A program made the translations under genes and the position numbers. Below, one piece after another: positions 16,773-25,790 of a stretch of 64,000 bases of DNA (position 1 is the first letter of the stretch; the number at the start of each line of letters is the position of its first letter). Source of the DNA: Pseudomonas sp. ICMP22404 (lineage in GTDB: Bacteria; Pseudomonadota; Gammaproteobacteria; Pseudomonadales; Pseudomonadaceae); contig NZ_VCNG01000012.1 of assembly GCF_006227205.1 (NCBI RefSeq), positions 186,001 through 250,000 on the forward strand. Reading direction: 5' to 3'. The notes under the pieces are model-generated. The model saw only the letters and a list, made by a program, of their open reading frames with translations, ran no database searches and was not told where the DNA came from.

Positions 16773-18187
16773 GTGACGCTTCGTTTCCGGACCGCCAATG
16801 CCCGGCGGTGCTAATTGCCGCCCCGGCGTCGGGGCAGGGCAAGACCACCGTCACCGCCGCCCTGGCCCGGTTGCATCGCAACCAGGGGCGCAAGGTGCGC
16901 GTATTCAAATGCGGCCCCGATTTCCTCGACCCGATGATCCTGGAGCGTGCCAGTGGCGCGCCGGTCTATCAATTGGACATGTGGATGGTCGGCGAGCAGG
17001 AAAGTCGACGGTTGTTGTGGGAAGCTGCCGCCGAAGCGGACCTGATCCTGATCGAAGGGGTGATGGGGTTGTTCGACGGCACGCCGTCCAGCGCCGACCT
17101 GGCGCGGCATTTCGGTGTGCCGGTGCTGGCGGTGATCGACGGCACGGCCATGGCCCAGACCTTTGGCGCCCTGGCCCTCGGGCTGGCGCGCTATCAGCCG
17201 GACCTGCCCTTCGCCGGCGTGCTGGCCAACCGTGTCGGCACCTTGCGTCATGCACAATTGCTTGAGGGCAGTCTCACCGAAGGCCTGCGCTGGTACGGCG
17301 CGTTGTCCCGGGAAACCGGGATCGAACTGCCGAGTCGTCACCTCGGGCTGGTCCAGGCCAGCGAGCTGAACGACCTGGACCTGCGCCTCGACGCCGCAGC
17401 CGAGGCCCTGGCCGGCAGTTGCGAAGTGACGCTTCCGCCGGCGGTGACGTTCGCCGCTCCCGAGGTGAGTGCCGCCCAGCCGTGGCTCGACGGGGTCCGC
17501 ATCGCTGTGGCCAGGGACGAAGCGTTTGCCTTCACTTATGGGGCGAGCCTCGATCTGCTGCGGGCCATGGGCGCGCAGTTGCGCTTTTTTTCACCGATCC
17601 ATGACCGCGAGCTGCCCGAGGCCGACAGCCTGTACCTGCCTGGCGGTTATCCCGAACTGCATCACCTTGCCCTGGCGCAGAATGCGCCGATGCTGGCGGC
17701 GATCCGCGCTCACCACGACGCTGGCAAGCCGTTGTTGGCGGAGTGCGGCGGCATGCTGTATCTGCTGGATTCACTGACCGATGTCGAGGGCAATCGCGCC
17801 GAGCTGCTCGGTTTGCTCGCCGGTGACGCGCAGATGCAGAAGCGCCTGGCCGCCCTTGCGCTGCAATCGGTGGAACTGCCGGAAGGCAATCTGCGCGGAC
17901 ACACCTACCATCATTCGCTGACCAGCACCGACCTGGAGCCGATCGCCCGTGGTCATAGCCCTAACGGTGGGCGTGGCGCGGAGGCGGTGTTCCGGCAGGG
18001 GCGGATGACGGCTTCCTATGTGCATTTCTATTTTCCATCGAATCCGAGGGCCATCGCCGCGCTGTTGGCGCCGGACCCTGAAGCCGCTTTCGCGAGCAGG
18101 CTCGCTCCCACAGGGAATGGTGAATACCCATCCAACTGTGAACACCAACCCAATGTGGGAGCGAGCCTGCTCGCGAAGAGGCCATGA
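16769..18187 (+). CDS. cobB: Cobyrinate a,c-diamide synthase CobB, with REP-encoded tail
   Basis: 472 residues; GTG start overlapping the cobO stop. CobB (CbiA) amidates carboxylates a and c of (hydrogeno)cobyrinate using ATP and glutamine. N-terminal P-loop APASGQGKTTVTAALARL, LIEGVMGLFDGTPSS; C-terminal class I glutaminase with the cysteine in PLLAECGGMLYLL and the late His in SYVHFYFPSNPRAIAALL. The normal protein should end near residue 438; the last roughly 33 residues are translated from a REPIN (FASRLAPTG..., GASLLAKRP), so the reading frame runs through both REP arms before stopping at bluB. See the finding on this. Confidence 0.95.
   Translation: MSDASFPDRQCPAVLIAAPASGQGKTTVTAALARLHRNQGRKVRVFKCGPDFLDPMILERASGAPVYQLDMWMVGEQESRRLLWEAAAEADLILIEGVMGLFDGTPSSADLARHFGVPVLAVIDGTAMAQTFGALALGLARYQPDLPFAGVLANRVGTLRHAQLLEGSLTEGLRWYGALSRETGIELPSRHLGLVQASELNDLDLRLDAAAEALAGSCEVTLPPAVTFAAPEVSAAQPWLDGVRIAVARDEAFAFTYGASLDLLRAMGAQLRFFSPIHDRELPEADSLYLPGGYPELHHLALAQNAPMLAAIRAHHDAGKPLLAECGGMLYLLDSLTDVEGNRAELLGLLAGDAQMQKRLAALALQSVELPEGNLRGHTYHHSLTSTDLEPIARGHSPNGGRGAEAVFRQGRMTASYVHFYFPSNPRAIAALLAPDPEAAFASRLAPTGNGEYPSNCEHQPNVGASLLAKRP
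18088..18177. repeat. REPIN inside the 3' end of cobB
   Basis: Arms TTTCGCGAGCAGGCTCGCTC.. (18088-18112) and TGTGGGAGCGAGCCTGCTCG.. (18154-18177), inverted around about 40 bases. Unlike the other copies here it lies within an open reading frame. Confidence 0.9.
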
Positions 18188-18834
18188 CTGACAACGCATT
18201 CCCCCAGGCCGAACGCGACGCCATCTACCGCGCCATCGCCGAACGCCGCGACATGCGGCATTTCACCGGTGGCACCGTGGAACCCCAGTTGCTGCGCCGG
18301 CTGTTGGAAGCCGCCCACCAGGCACCCAGTGTGGGCCTGATGCAACCTTGGCGGTTCATCCGCATCAGTGACCGCGCCCTGCGGGCAGCTATCCGGGAAT
18401 TGGTGGAACAGGAGCGCATCCGCACCGCCGAGGCCCTGGGCGAACGCAGCGATGAGTTCATGAAGCTCAAGGTCGAGGGCATCAATGACTGTGCCGAAAT
18501 ACTGGTAGCGGCGTTGATGGATGACCGCGAGCGGCACATCTTCGGCCGTCGGACCTTGCCGGAAATGGACCTCGCCTCGCTGTCCTGCGCGATCCAGAAT
18601 CTGTGGCTGGCGTCCCGCGCCGAAGGGCTGGGGATGGGCTGGGTTTCGCTGTTCGAGCCCCAGGCCCTGGCCGATCTGCTGGGCCTGCCTGCGGGCGCCA
18701 AGCCCCTGGCGATACTCTGCCTCGGCCCGGTGGAGAGTTTTTATCCGGCACCGATGCTCGCCCTGGAGGGCTGGGCACAACCGCGGTCACTCAATGAATT
18801 GCTCTATGAAAACCATTGGGGAGTGAACCCATGA
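18184..18834 (+). CDS. bluB: 5,6-dimethylbenzimidazole synthase BluB
   Basis: 216 residues. BluB is a flavin-destroying nitroreductase-fold enzyme that makes DMB, the lower ligand of B12, from reduced FMN and oxygen. Seen: AIAERRDMRHFTGGTVEPQL (FMN phosphate binding), APSVGLMQPWRFIRI, LASLSCAIQNLWLASRAEGL, GMGWVSLFEP and ILCLGPVESFYPAPMLALEG. ATG at 18184 overlaps the cobB stop. Its presence predicts aerobic, self-sufficient DMB supply for the nucleotide-loop genes downstream. Confidence 0.95.
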   Translation: MTDNAFPQAERDAIYRAIAERRDMRHFTGGTVEPQLLRRLLEAAHQAPSVGLMQPWRFIRISDRALRAAIRELVEQERIRTAEALGERSDEFMKLKVEGINDCAEILVAALMDDRERHIFGRRTLPEMDLASLSCAIQNLWLASRAEGLGMGWVSLFEPQALADLLGLPAGAKPLAILCLGPVESFYPAPMLALEGWAQPRSLNELLYENHWGVNP

Positions 18835-19739
18835 GTGTCGCGCTGCTCAGTGCCGCCGCCGTAGCGCTGGATGCACTACTGGGTGAGCCCCGGCGTGGGC
18901 ATCCGTTGGTGGCGTTCGGCCGCTTTGCCGATCGCATCGAACAACGTTTCAATTCCGGCGGGCGTGGCTGGCGCAGCCATGGGGTCACGGCGTGGGTCAT
19001 TGCGGTAGTGCCGTTGACCCTGCTCGCCACGGCCCTGTCCTGGACGCCGCTGGTGGGGTGGCTGGTGGATATCCTGGCGTTGTACTGCGCCCTCGGCCTG
19101 CGCAGCCTCGGCGAGCATGTCGAGCCGGTGGCCCGGGCGCTGCGCAGCGGCGATCTGGACGAAGCGCGCAAGCGTGTCGGCTATCTGGTCAGCCGCGAAA
19201 CCCGTGAGCTGGACGAAACCGCCGTCGCCCGCGCGGCCACCGAGTCGGTGCTGGAGAACGGCAGCGACGCTGTATTCGCCGCACTGTTCTGGTTCGCCGT
19301 GGCGGGGGTCCCCGGCGTGGTGTTGTATCGCTTGAGCAATACCCTCGACGCCATGTGGGGCTATCGCAACGAACGCTTCGAGCGCTTTGGCTGGGCGGCG
19401 GCAAAAATCGACGATGTACTCAACTACATTCCGGCTCGGCTGGTGGCGTTGACCTATGCGCTGCTTGGCAAAACCCGCCTGGCGCTCCGGTGCTGGCGCA
19501 GCCAGGGCCCGACCTGGGACAGCCCCAACGCCGGGCCCGTCATGGCCGCCGGTGCCGGTGCGCTGGGCGTCGAGCTGGGGGGCGCGGCTGTCTATCACGG
19601 CGAACTGCACCAGCGTCCACCGCTGGGCGAAGGCGTGCCGGCGAGCGCGGATTCCATTGATCGCGGCTGGCAACTGGTGCAGCGCGGCGTATGGTTGTGG
19701 TTGCTGATTCTCTGCCTGGGAGCTGAGTTCTATGCTTGA
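18831..19739 (+). CDS. cbiB: Adenosylcobinamide-phosphate synthase CbiB (CobD of P. denitrificans naming)
   Basis: 302 residues, membrane-bound, with about four hydrophobic segments. It attaches aminopropanol (phosphate) to adenosylcobyric acid. Family segments: LDALLGEPRRGHPLVAFGR, RDLDEARKRVG-like stretch, LVSRETRELDETAVARAATE, ESVLENGSDAVFAALFWF, YRLSNTLDAMWGYRNERFER, and PNAGPVMAAGAGALGVELGG. The ATG overlaps the bluB stop (ATGA). Confidence 0.95.
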   Translation: MSVALLSAAAVALDALLGEPRRGHPLVAFGRFADRIEQRFNSGGRGWRSHGVTAWVIAVVPLTLLATALSWTPLVGWLVDILALYCALGLRSLGEHVEPVARALRSGDLDEARKRVGYLVSRETRELDETAVARAATESVLENGSDAVFAALFWFAVAGVPGVVLYRLSNTLDAMWGYRNERFERFGWAAAKIDDVLNYIPARLVALTYALLGKTRLALRCWRSQGPTWDSPNAGPVMAAGAGALGVELGGAAVYHGELHQRPPLGEGVPASADSIDRGWQLVQRGVWLWLLILCLGAEFYA

Positions 19740-20724
19740 GCACGGCGGACGCCTGCGCAAGGCGGCCCGGCAATATGGCATTGCCGAGGTGGATTGGCTC
19801 GACCTGTCCAGCGGTCTGGCGCCGTGGCCGTTCGACGTCCCGACGATTCCATTGCGGGCCTGGGCGCGCCTGCCTGAAACCGATGACGGGCTGGAGCAGG
19901 CTGCCCGCACTTATTATGGTGCGGCCCAGGTACTGCCGGTGGCCGGTTCGCAAATGGCGATCCAGTTGTTGCCACGCTTGCGTCGCAGCGGCAAGGTCGG
20001 CGTCCTGTCGCCCTGTTACGCCGAGCACGCCGAAGCTTGGCGCCGCAGCGGTTACATCGTGCGTGAGATGCTGGAGCCGGAGGTGGATTTCTTCCTCGAC
20101 AGTCTCGATGTGCTGGTGGTGGTCAACCCGAACAATCCCACGGGCCTGAACCTGAGCCCTGAACGTTTGCTGGATTGGCACGCCCGGTTGGCCCAACGCG
20201 GCGGCTGGCTGGTGGTGGACGAGGCTTTCATGGATGTCACCCCGCAACTGAGCCTGGCCGCCCATGCCCATCAGGTCGGGCTGATCGTGCTGCGTTCGTT
20301 CGGCAAGTTCTTTGGCCTGGCCGGGGTTCGTCTGGGGTTTGTCCTGGCCGAGCAGCATTTGCTCAGGTTGCTCGCCGAACAGGTCGGGCCGTGGGCGGTC
20401 AGCGGGCCGACCCGGGTCCTGGGCCAGGCTTGTTTGCTCGACACCGCCGCTCACAGCCGTCAGCGAGAGCGTTGCGAAGCCGCCAGTCAACGCCTGGCGC
20501 TGCTGCTGGCCCGTTACGGTTTCAAACCCCAGGGTGGTTGCGGGTTGTTCCAGTGGTTGATCACCGAACACGCGCAGGTGCTTCATGACTTCATGGCCCA
20601 TCGCGGCATTCTCTTGCGGCTGTTCACGAACAACAGCAGCCTGCGCTTCGGGTTGCCGGCCGATGAGGCCGAATTCCTGCGCCTCGAACAGGCTTTCGAG
20701 GCCTACGCCAAGGACTTCCAATGA
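19732..20724 (+). CDS. cobD: Threonine-phosphate decarboxylase (CobD; CobC in P. denitrificans)
   Basis: 330 residues of PLP-dependent aminotransferase fold. It converts threonine phosphate to (R)-1-amino-2-propanol phosphate, the linker used by CbiB. Motifs: DWLDLSSGLAPWPFD at the N-terminus, VVVNPNNPTGLNLSPERLL, WLVVDEAFMDVTP and the PLP lysine in VLRSFGKFFGLAGVRLGF; the C-terminal Arg is in NNSSLRFGLP. It overlaps the cbiB stop by eight bases. Confidence 0.93.
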   Translation: MLEHGGRLRKAARQYGIAEVDWLDLSSGLAPWPFDVPTIPLRAWARLPETDDGLEQAARTYYGAAQVLPVAGSQMAIQLLPRLRRSGKVGVLSPCYAEHAEAWRRSGYIVREMLEPEVDFFLDSLDVLVVVNPNNPTGLNLSPERLLDWHARLAQRGGWLVVDEAFMDVTPQLSLAAHAHQVGLIVLRSFGKFFGLAGVRLGFVLAEQHLLRLLAEQVGPWAVSGPTRVLGQACLLDTAAHSRQRERCEAASQRLALLLARYGFKPQGGCGLFQWLITEHAQVLHDFMAHRGILLRLFTNNSSLRFGLPADEAEFLRLEQAFEAYAKDFQ

Positions 20725-22172
20725 CCACAGTGATGGTGCAAGGCACCACGTCCGATGCCGGTAAAAGTACCCTGGTTACGGCGCTGTGCCGTTGGGTCCG
20801 GCGCCAGGGTGTGAGTGTGGTGCCATTCAAGCCGCAGAACATGGCCCTCAACAGCGCCGTGACCACTGACGGTGGCGAAATCGGTCGTGCCCAGGCCGTG
20901 CAGGCCCAGGCGGCCGGTCTCGAGCCGCATACCGACATGAACCCGGTTTTGCTCAAGCCCAACAGCGACACGGGGGCCCAGGTCATCATCCACGGCCGTG
21001 CGGTCACCACCATGAACGCCGTGGCCTATCACGACTACAAGGCCATCGCGATGCAGGCCGTGCTGGCTTCCCACCAGCGGTTGAGCGCGGCGTATCCGGT
21101 GGTGATGGTGGAAGGCGCGGGGTCGCCGGCCGAGATCAATCTGCGAGCCGGTGACATCGCCAACATGGGGTTTGCCGAAGCGGTGGACTGCCCCGTGCTG
21201 CTGATTGCCGATATCAATCGCGGCGGGGTATTCGCCCATCTGGTGGGCACTCTGGAGTTGCTTTCGCCCAGCGAACAGGTGCGGGTCAAGGGCTTCATCA
21301 TCAACCGTTTTCGCGGCGACATCGCCTTGCTGCAACCGGGCCTGGACTGGTTGGAAGCGCGCACCGGCAAGCCGGTGGTGGGCGTGCTGCCCTACGTGAC
21401 GGACCTGCATCTGGAGGCCGAGGACGGCCTGGATCGGCGTCAGATTGACAAGGCCGAGCAGGTGCTGAAGGTGGTGGTGCCGGTGCTGCCACGCATCAGC
21501 AATCACACCGATTTCGATCCGTTGCGCCTGCACCCGCAGGTTGACCTGCAATTCATCGGCCCTGGCCAGGCCATCGCGCCAGCCGACCTGATCATCCTGC
21601 CGGGGTCGAAGAGCGTGCGTAGCGACCTGGCACATCTACGGGCCCATGGCTGGGAAGCGGCCATCCAGCGGCATCTGCGCTATGGCGGCAAGCTGCTGGG
21701 GATCTGCGGCGGCTTGCAGATGCTCGGCCAACAGGTTCACGATCCGCTGGGACTGGAAGGCGCGCCGGGCTCCAGCGACGGACTGGGGCTCCTGGCGTTC
21801 GAAACGACCCTGGAGCACGAGAAGCAGCTGCGCAATGTCCGAGGACGATTGACCCTGGAGAATGCCGAGGTCAGTGGCTATGAGATCCATGCTGGCGTGA
21901 CCGTCGGTCCGGCGCTGGAACAGCCCTTGGTGCAGTTGGATGATGGCCGCTGCGACGGGGCCCGGAGCCTCGACGGACAGATTCTCGGCACCTACCTGCA
22001 CGGCCTGTTCGAGTCGCCCGAGTCCAGCAGCGCCTTGTTGCGTTGGGCCGGGTTGGCGGACGTGCAAGCGGTGGATTATCACGGCTTGCGCGAGCGGGAC
22101 ATCGAGCGGCTGGCGGATCTGGTGGAAAAGCATCTGGATACCGGGTTGTTGCGCCAACTTTGTGGGATCTAG
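20721..22172 (+). CDS. cobQ: Cobyric acid synthase CobQ (CbiP)
   Basis: 483 residues. It amidates carboxylates b, d, e and g of adenosylcobyrinate a,c-diamide with glutamine and ATP. N-terminal P-loop VQGTTSDAGKSTLVTALCRW, FKPQNMALNSAVTTDGGEIG, VMVEGAGSPAEINLR; glutaminase domain with Cys in LLGICGGLQMLG and His in LGTYLHGLFESPE. ATGA overlap with cobD. A REPIN separates it from cobU, the one real gap in the operon. Confidence 0.96.
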   Translation: MTTVMVQGTTSDAGKSTLVTALCRWVRRQGVSVVPFKPQNMALNSAVTTDGGEIGRAQAVQAQAAGLEPHTDMNPVLLKPNSDTGAQVIIHGRAVTTMNAVAYHDYKAIAMQAVLASHQRLSAAYPVVMVEGAGSPAEINLRAGDIANMGFAEAVDCPVLLIADINRGGVFAHLVGTLELLSPSEQVRVKGFIINRFRGDIALLQPGLDWLEARTGKPVVGVLPYVTDLHLEAEDGLDRRQIDKAEQVLKVVVPVLPRISNHTDFDPLRLHPQVDLQFIGPGQAIAPADLIILPGSKSVRSDLAHLRAHGWEAAIQRHLRYGGKLLGICGGLQMLGQQVHDPLGLEGAPGSSDGLGLLAFETTLEHEKQLRNVRGRLTLENAEVSGYEIHAGVTVGPALEQPLVQLDDGRCDGARSLDGQILGTYLHGLFESPESSSALLRWAGLADVQAVDYHGLRERDIERLADLVEKHLDTGLLRQLCGI

Positions 22173-22190
22173 GGTGGCTGGACTGGCCCT

Positions 22191-22261
22191 ATCGCGAGCA
22201 GGCTCGCTCCCACAGGGGATTGCGGACACCGGGCCAATGTGGGAGCGAGCCCGCTCGCGAT
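22191..22261. repeat. REPIN between cobQ and cobU
   Basis: ATCGCGAGCAGGCTCGCTCC.. (22191) inverted with TGTGGGAGCGAGCCCGCTCG.. (to 22261). It interrupts an otherwise overlapping operon and may change relative mRNA levels of the two halves. Confidence 0.88.
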
Positions 22262-22302
22262 GGGGCTGGCAGCAACACCGCCTATTTGAAAGGTAATACA
22301 CC

Positions 22303-22824
22303 ATGCTCCAACTGATCCTCGGCGGCGCCCGCTCCGGCAAGAGTCGCCTGGCTGAAAAACTCGCAGTGGGCACTCGCTTGCCGGTGACCTACATCGCCAC
22401 CAGTCAACCCCTGGACGGCGAGATGAACGAGCGAGTCGCCCTGCATCGCGCGCGTCGTCCGGCCGAATGGGCGCTGGTGGAAGAGCCGCTGGCCCTGGCC
22501 CAGGTGTTGCGGGACAACGCTGCGCCAGGACATTGCCTGCTGGTGGATTGCCTGACCTTGTGGCTGACCAACCTGCTGATGCTCGATGACGCCCCGCGAC
22601 TGGGCAAGGAGCGCGACGCACTGTTGGACTGTGTGGTCGCACTGCCCGGTGAAATCATTTTTGTCAGCAACGAGACCGGAATGGGTGTCGTGCCGCTGGG
22701 CGAGTTGACTCGCCGTTATGTCGATGAAGCCGGTTGGCTGCATCAAGCCCTGGCCGAACGTTGTCAGCGTGTTGTGCTGACTGTTGCCGGCCTGCCCCTG
22801 ACCCTCAAAGGTACTGCGTTATGA
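22303..22824 (+). CDS. cobU: Adenosylcobinamide kinase / guanylyltransferase CobU (CobP)
   Basis: 173 residues. A bifunctional enzyme that phosphorylates adenosylcobinamide and then transfers GMP. P-loop LILGGARSGKSRLAEKLA, the guanylylated His in ERVALHRARRPAEWALVEEP, Walker B-like LLVDCLTLWLTNLL, and FVSNETGMGVVPLGELTRRY. ATG at 22303 after a short AAGG site. Confidence 0.95.
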   Translation: MLQLILGGARSGKSRLAEKLAVGTRLPVTYIATSQPLDGEMNERVALHRARRPAEWALVEEPLALAQVLRDNAAPGHCLLVDCLTLWLTNLLMLDDAPRLGKERDALLDCVVALPGEIIFVSNETGMGVVPLGELTRRYVDEAGWLHQALAERCQRVVLTVAGLPLTLKGTAL

Positions 22825-23876
22825 ATCACCGCTGGTGGCTGGACCCGTGCAAGTCCCTCGATACCCAGGCCCTGGAACAAGCCGCGGCCCGTCAGCAACA
22901 ACTGACCAAGCCAGCCGGTTCCCTGGGGCGGCTCGAATCGGTGGCGGTGCAACTGGCGGGTCTGCAAGGGCAGGTCACGCCAAGCCTGGATCGACTGTGG
23001 ATCGCGATTTTTGCCGGCGACCATGGGGTGGTAGCCGAGGGCGTTTCGGCCTATCCCCAGGAGGTCACCGGGCAGATGCTGCTCAACTTCGTCAGCGGCG
23101 GCGCGGCCATCAGCGTCCTGGCGCGGCAATTGGGCGCTGCGTTGGAGGTCGTGGACCTGGGGACCGTGACGCCGTCGCTGGACCTGCCCGGTGTACGGCA
23201 TCTGCAGGTCGGTCCCGGCACGGCGAATTTCGTCCAGGGCCCGGCGATGACCGTGACCCAGGGCGAGCAGGCCCTGCAAGCCGGACGCGACAGCGTTGCT
23301 CGCGCGACTGCCAGCGGCACGCAGTTGTTCATCGGGGGTGAGATGGGCATCGGCAACACCACGGCGGCCAGTGCCCTGGCCTGCGCCTTGCTCGATTGCC
23401 CGGTGGCTCACCTGGTCGGGCCGGGCACGGGGTTGGACGCGGCAGGGGTCAGTCGCAAAGCCCAAGTGATTGAGCGTGCCCTGACGCTGCATCGAGCCCA
23501 GAGCAGCGATCCGTTGCAGACGCTGTTCAACCTGGGTGGGTTTGAAATCGCCGCGCTGGCCGGTGCCTACCTGGCCTGCGCGCAGCAAGGCATCGCAGTA
23601 CTGGTGGACGGTTTTATCTGCAGCGTTGCGGCATTGGTGGCGGTGCGCCTCAATCCCGGGTGCCGGCCATGGCTGCTGTTCGGCCATCGTGGCGCCGAAC
23701 CGGGGCATCGCCACGTCCTGGAAACACTCGGTGCCGAACCGCTGCTCGACCTGGGCCTGCGCCTGGGCGAGGGCAGTGGCGCCGCGCTGGCGGTACCGCT
23801 GTTGCGCCTGGCCTGTGACCTGCACGGGCAAATGGCGACGTTTGCCGAAGCGGCCGTGGCGGATCGCCCGGCATGA
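22821..23876 (+). CDS. cobT: Nicotinate-nucleotide-dimethylbenzimidazole phosphoribosyltransferase CobT
   Basis: 351 residues. It makes alpha-ribazole phosphate from DMB and nicotinate mononucleotide. Conserved parts: LTKPAGSLGRLESVAVQLAG, IFAGDHGVVAEGVSAYPQEV, GEMGIGNTTAASALACALLD, VGPGTGLDAAGVSRKAQVIE and LFGHRGAEPGHRHVLETLGA. The start is the ATG at 22821 that overlaps the cobU stop; longer in-frame starts would run back into cobU. Confidence 0.96.
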   Translation: MNHRWWLDPCKSLDTQALEQAAARQQQLTKPAGSLGRLESVAVQLAGLQGQVTPSLDRLWIAIFAGDHGVVAEGVSAYPQEVTGQMLLNFVSGGAAISVLARQLGAALEVVDLGTVTPSLDLPGVRHLQVGPGTANFVQGPAMTVTQGEQALQAGRDSVARATASGTQLFIGGEMGIGNTTAASALACALLDCPVAHLVGPGTGLDAAGVSRKAQVIERALTLHRAQSSDPLQTLFNLGGFEIAALAGAYLACAQQGIAVLVDGFICSVAALVAVRLNPGCRPWLLFGHRGAEPGHRHVLETLGAEPLLDLGLRLGEGSGAALAVPLLRLACDLHGQMATFAEAAVADRPA

Positions 23877-24448
23877 CCTTGCGTCTGGACCTGCTGCGCC
23901 ATGGCGAAACCGAGCTGGGCGGCGGCTTGCGTGGCAGCCTCGACGATGCGTTGACGGCCAGGGGCTGGGAGCAAATGCACGCCGCTGTGGCAACGGATAG
24001 CCCCTGGGATCGGCTGGTGAGTTCGCCGTTGCAGCGGTGTGCGCGTTTTGCCGAGCAGCTTGGTAGCCGACTCAACCTGCCGGTGCACGTGGACGCGGAT
24101 CTGCAAGAGCTGCATTTCGGCGCTTGGGAGGGTCGCAGCGCAGCGGCGCTGATGGACACGGACGCCGAGGCCTTGGGCCGGTTCTGGGCCGATCCTTATG
24201 CTTTCACGCCCCCCGACGGTGAGCCGGTGCTGGCGTTTTCGACGCGGGTCCTGGCGGCGGTGGAGCGCCTGCACGCGGCTTACGCGGGGCAGCGGGTGTT
24301 ATTGGTCAGCCATGGCGGCGTGATGAAGTTGCTGCTGGCCCAGGCCCGAGGCCTGCCCCGGGAGCAACTGCTCAACGTTGAAGTAGCCCACGGTGCGCGA
24401 TTCTCCCTTCGGGTGTCGTCCGGTCCGGTCTTTACGGAGATAAGCTGA
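23873..24448 (+). CDS. cobC: Alpha-ribazole phosphatase (histidine phosphatase family)
   Basis: 191 residues with the phosphohistidine motif LDLLRHGETELGG near the N-terminus, WDRLVSSPLQRCARFAEQL, LQELHFGAWEGRSAAALMDT, and the second catalytic His in VLLVSHGGVMKLLLA. Removes the phosphate from alpha-ribazole phosphate or the final cobalamin phosphate. Named by context and fold; the overlap with cobT and position before cobS support the role. Confidence 0.88.
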   Translation: MTLRLDLLRHGETELGGGLRGSLDDALTARGWEQMHAAVATDSPWDRLVSSPLQRCARFAEQLGSRLNLPVHVDADLQELHFGAWEGRSAAALMDTDAEALGRFWADPYAFTPPDGEPVLAFSTRVLAAVERLHAAYAGQRVLLVSHGGVMKLLLAQARGLPREQLLNVEVAHGARFSLRVSSGPVFTEIS

Positions 24449-24450
24449 AG

Positions 24451-25182
24451 ATGCTGCCGTTCTGGATCGCCCTGCAATTTCTCAGCAGTTTGCCGGTTCG
24501 CCTGCCGGGCATGCCGGAGCCTGAGGAGCTTGGCCGTTCGCTGTTGTTCTACCCGCTGGTGGGGTTGTTGTTCGGAGCATTGCTCTGGGGCTTCAACACC
24601 TTGCTGCTCGGTACGCCGTTGCTGCTGCATGGCGCGCTGTTGCTGACGGCATGGGTGCTGCTCAGTGGCGGTCTGCACCTGGATGGCCTGGCCGACAGTG
24701 CTGACGCCTGGCTCGGAGGTTTTGGCGACCGCGAACGCACGCTGCTGATCATGAAAGACCCGCGCAGCGGACCGATTGCCGTGATCACTTTGGTATTGGT
24801 GCTGCTGCTCAAGTTCGCGGCGTTGCTGGCGCTGCTCGAACAAGGACAGGCCCTGGTGTTGCTCATCGTGCCGGTATTGGGGCGTGCGGCGCTGCTGGGT
24901 CTGTTCCTGACCACGCCTTATGTGCGTGCCGGCGGGTTGGGCCAGGCACTCGCCGACCACCTGCCGCGACCCGCGGGGTGGCAGGTCTTGTCGGCCTGTG
25001 CGCTGGGGTGCGTGCTGGTGGCGGGCTGGACCGGGATCTCGGCGTTGATCATCGCCGCGGTGGTGTTCATCGCCTTGCGGCAGATGATGTTGCGCCGGCT
25101 GGGTGGGTGCACCGGCGACACGGCCGGGGCCTTGTTGGAGCTTCTTGAGATGGCAGTGTTGGTGGGGGTGGCATTGGTCTGA
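24451..25182 (+). CDS. cobS: Adenosylcobinamide-GDP ribazoletransferase CobS (CobV)
   Basis: 243 residues with about six membrane helices. It joins adenosylcobinamide-GDP and alpha-ribazole (phosphate) to give cobalamin. N-terminal FWIALQFLSSLPVRLPGMPE, acidic metal-binding motif GGLHLDGLADSADAWLGGFG, KDPRSGPIAVITLVLVLLLK and GCTGDTAGALLELLEMAVL. It closes the operon and is followed by a REPIN. Confidence 0.94.
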   Translation: MLPFWIALQFLSSLPVRLPGMPEPEELGRSLLFYPLVGLLFGALLWGFNTLLLGTPLLLHGALLLTAWVLLSGGLHLDGLADSADAWLGGFGDRERTLLIMKDPRSGPIAVITLVLVLLLKFAALLALLEQGQALVLLIVPVLGRAALLGLFLTTPYVRAGGLGQALADHLPRPAGWQVLSACALGCVLVAGWTGISALIIAAVVFIALRQMMLRRLGGCTGDTAGALLELLEMAVLVGVALV

Positions 25183-25198
25183 CGCCATGCGGAGGTCC

Positions 25199-25286
25199 GT
25201 GGGAGCAAGGCTTGCCCGCGATGAAGACACCTCGATATCAAGCCTCACCGCGTTGACTTCATCGCGGGCAAGCCTTACTCCCACAA
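25199..25286. repeat. REPIN after cobS
   Basis: CGTGGGAGCAAGGCTTGCCCGCGATGAAG (from 25198) inverted with CTTCATCGCGGGCAAGCCTTACTCCCACAAG. It marks the 3' end of the cob operon. Confidence 0.87.
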
Positions 25287-25345
25287 GTTACTCCCAGAGA
25301 TGTTCCTGGTTAGGCGATACATTTAAATTTGCATTCATCCAGTTA

Positions 25346-25361
25346 ACGGGTATATACACGC
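25346..25361. promoter_or_regulatory. Probable MarR operator at its own gene
   Basis: ACGGGTATATACACGC sits just upstream of the marR-type start codon. It is a slightly degenerate copy of the perfect palindrome at 25791-25806 before the MFS gene, so autoregulation is likely. Confidence 0.65.
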
Positions 25362-25364
25362 ATC

Positions 25365-25769
25365 ATGCTTCCTTCCCAATGTCTGTGCATCAACCTGCGT
25401 CGCGCCGCTCGAGGCGTCAGCAGGTATTACGACGGCGCTCTCGATGGCTTCGGGATCAACGTTGCCCAGTATTCTTTGCTGAGCAACCTGGAGCGCCTGG
25501 ATCAGCCGAGCATTTCGTCCCTGGCCGAGGCCATGGGCCTGGACCGCAGCACCCTGGGGCGCAATCTTCGGGTGCTGGAAGGCGAGGGGCTGGTGGCGCT
25601 TGCGGAAGGTGAAGACATGCGTAACCGCATCGTCGTGCTGACCCCCGCCGGACGTGACCGACTGGCGGCGGCGTTGCCCGCCTGGGAAGCGGCGCAACAA
25701 CGATTGATCGATAAACTGGGCGCCGAGAAGCGCACGGCACTGCTGGCCTTGCTGGATGAACTGGCGTGA
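25365..25769 (+). CDS. MarR family transcriptional regulator
   Basis: 134 residues. Winged-helix pattern: QYSLLSNLERLDQPSISSLA (helix 1-2), EAMGLDRSTLGRNLRVLEGE (recognition helix), GLVALAEGEDMRNRIVVLTP (wing) and dimerisation helices at both ends. It precedes an MFS gene by about 50 bases on the same strand. Matching palindromes in front of both genes suggest it represses itself and the transporter; the inducing ligand is unknown. Confidence 0.9.
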   Translation: MLPSQCLCINLRRAARGVSRYYDGALDGFGINVAQYSLLSNLERLDQPSISSLAEAMGLDRSTLGRNLRVLEGEGLVALAEGEDMRNRIVVLTPAGRDRLAAALPAWEAAQQRLIDKLGAEKRTALLALLDELA

Positions 25770-25790
25770 AGCCGGTTCGTTCGATAATAA

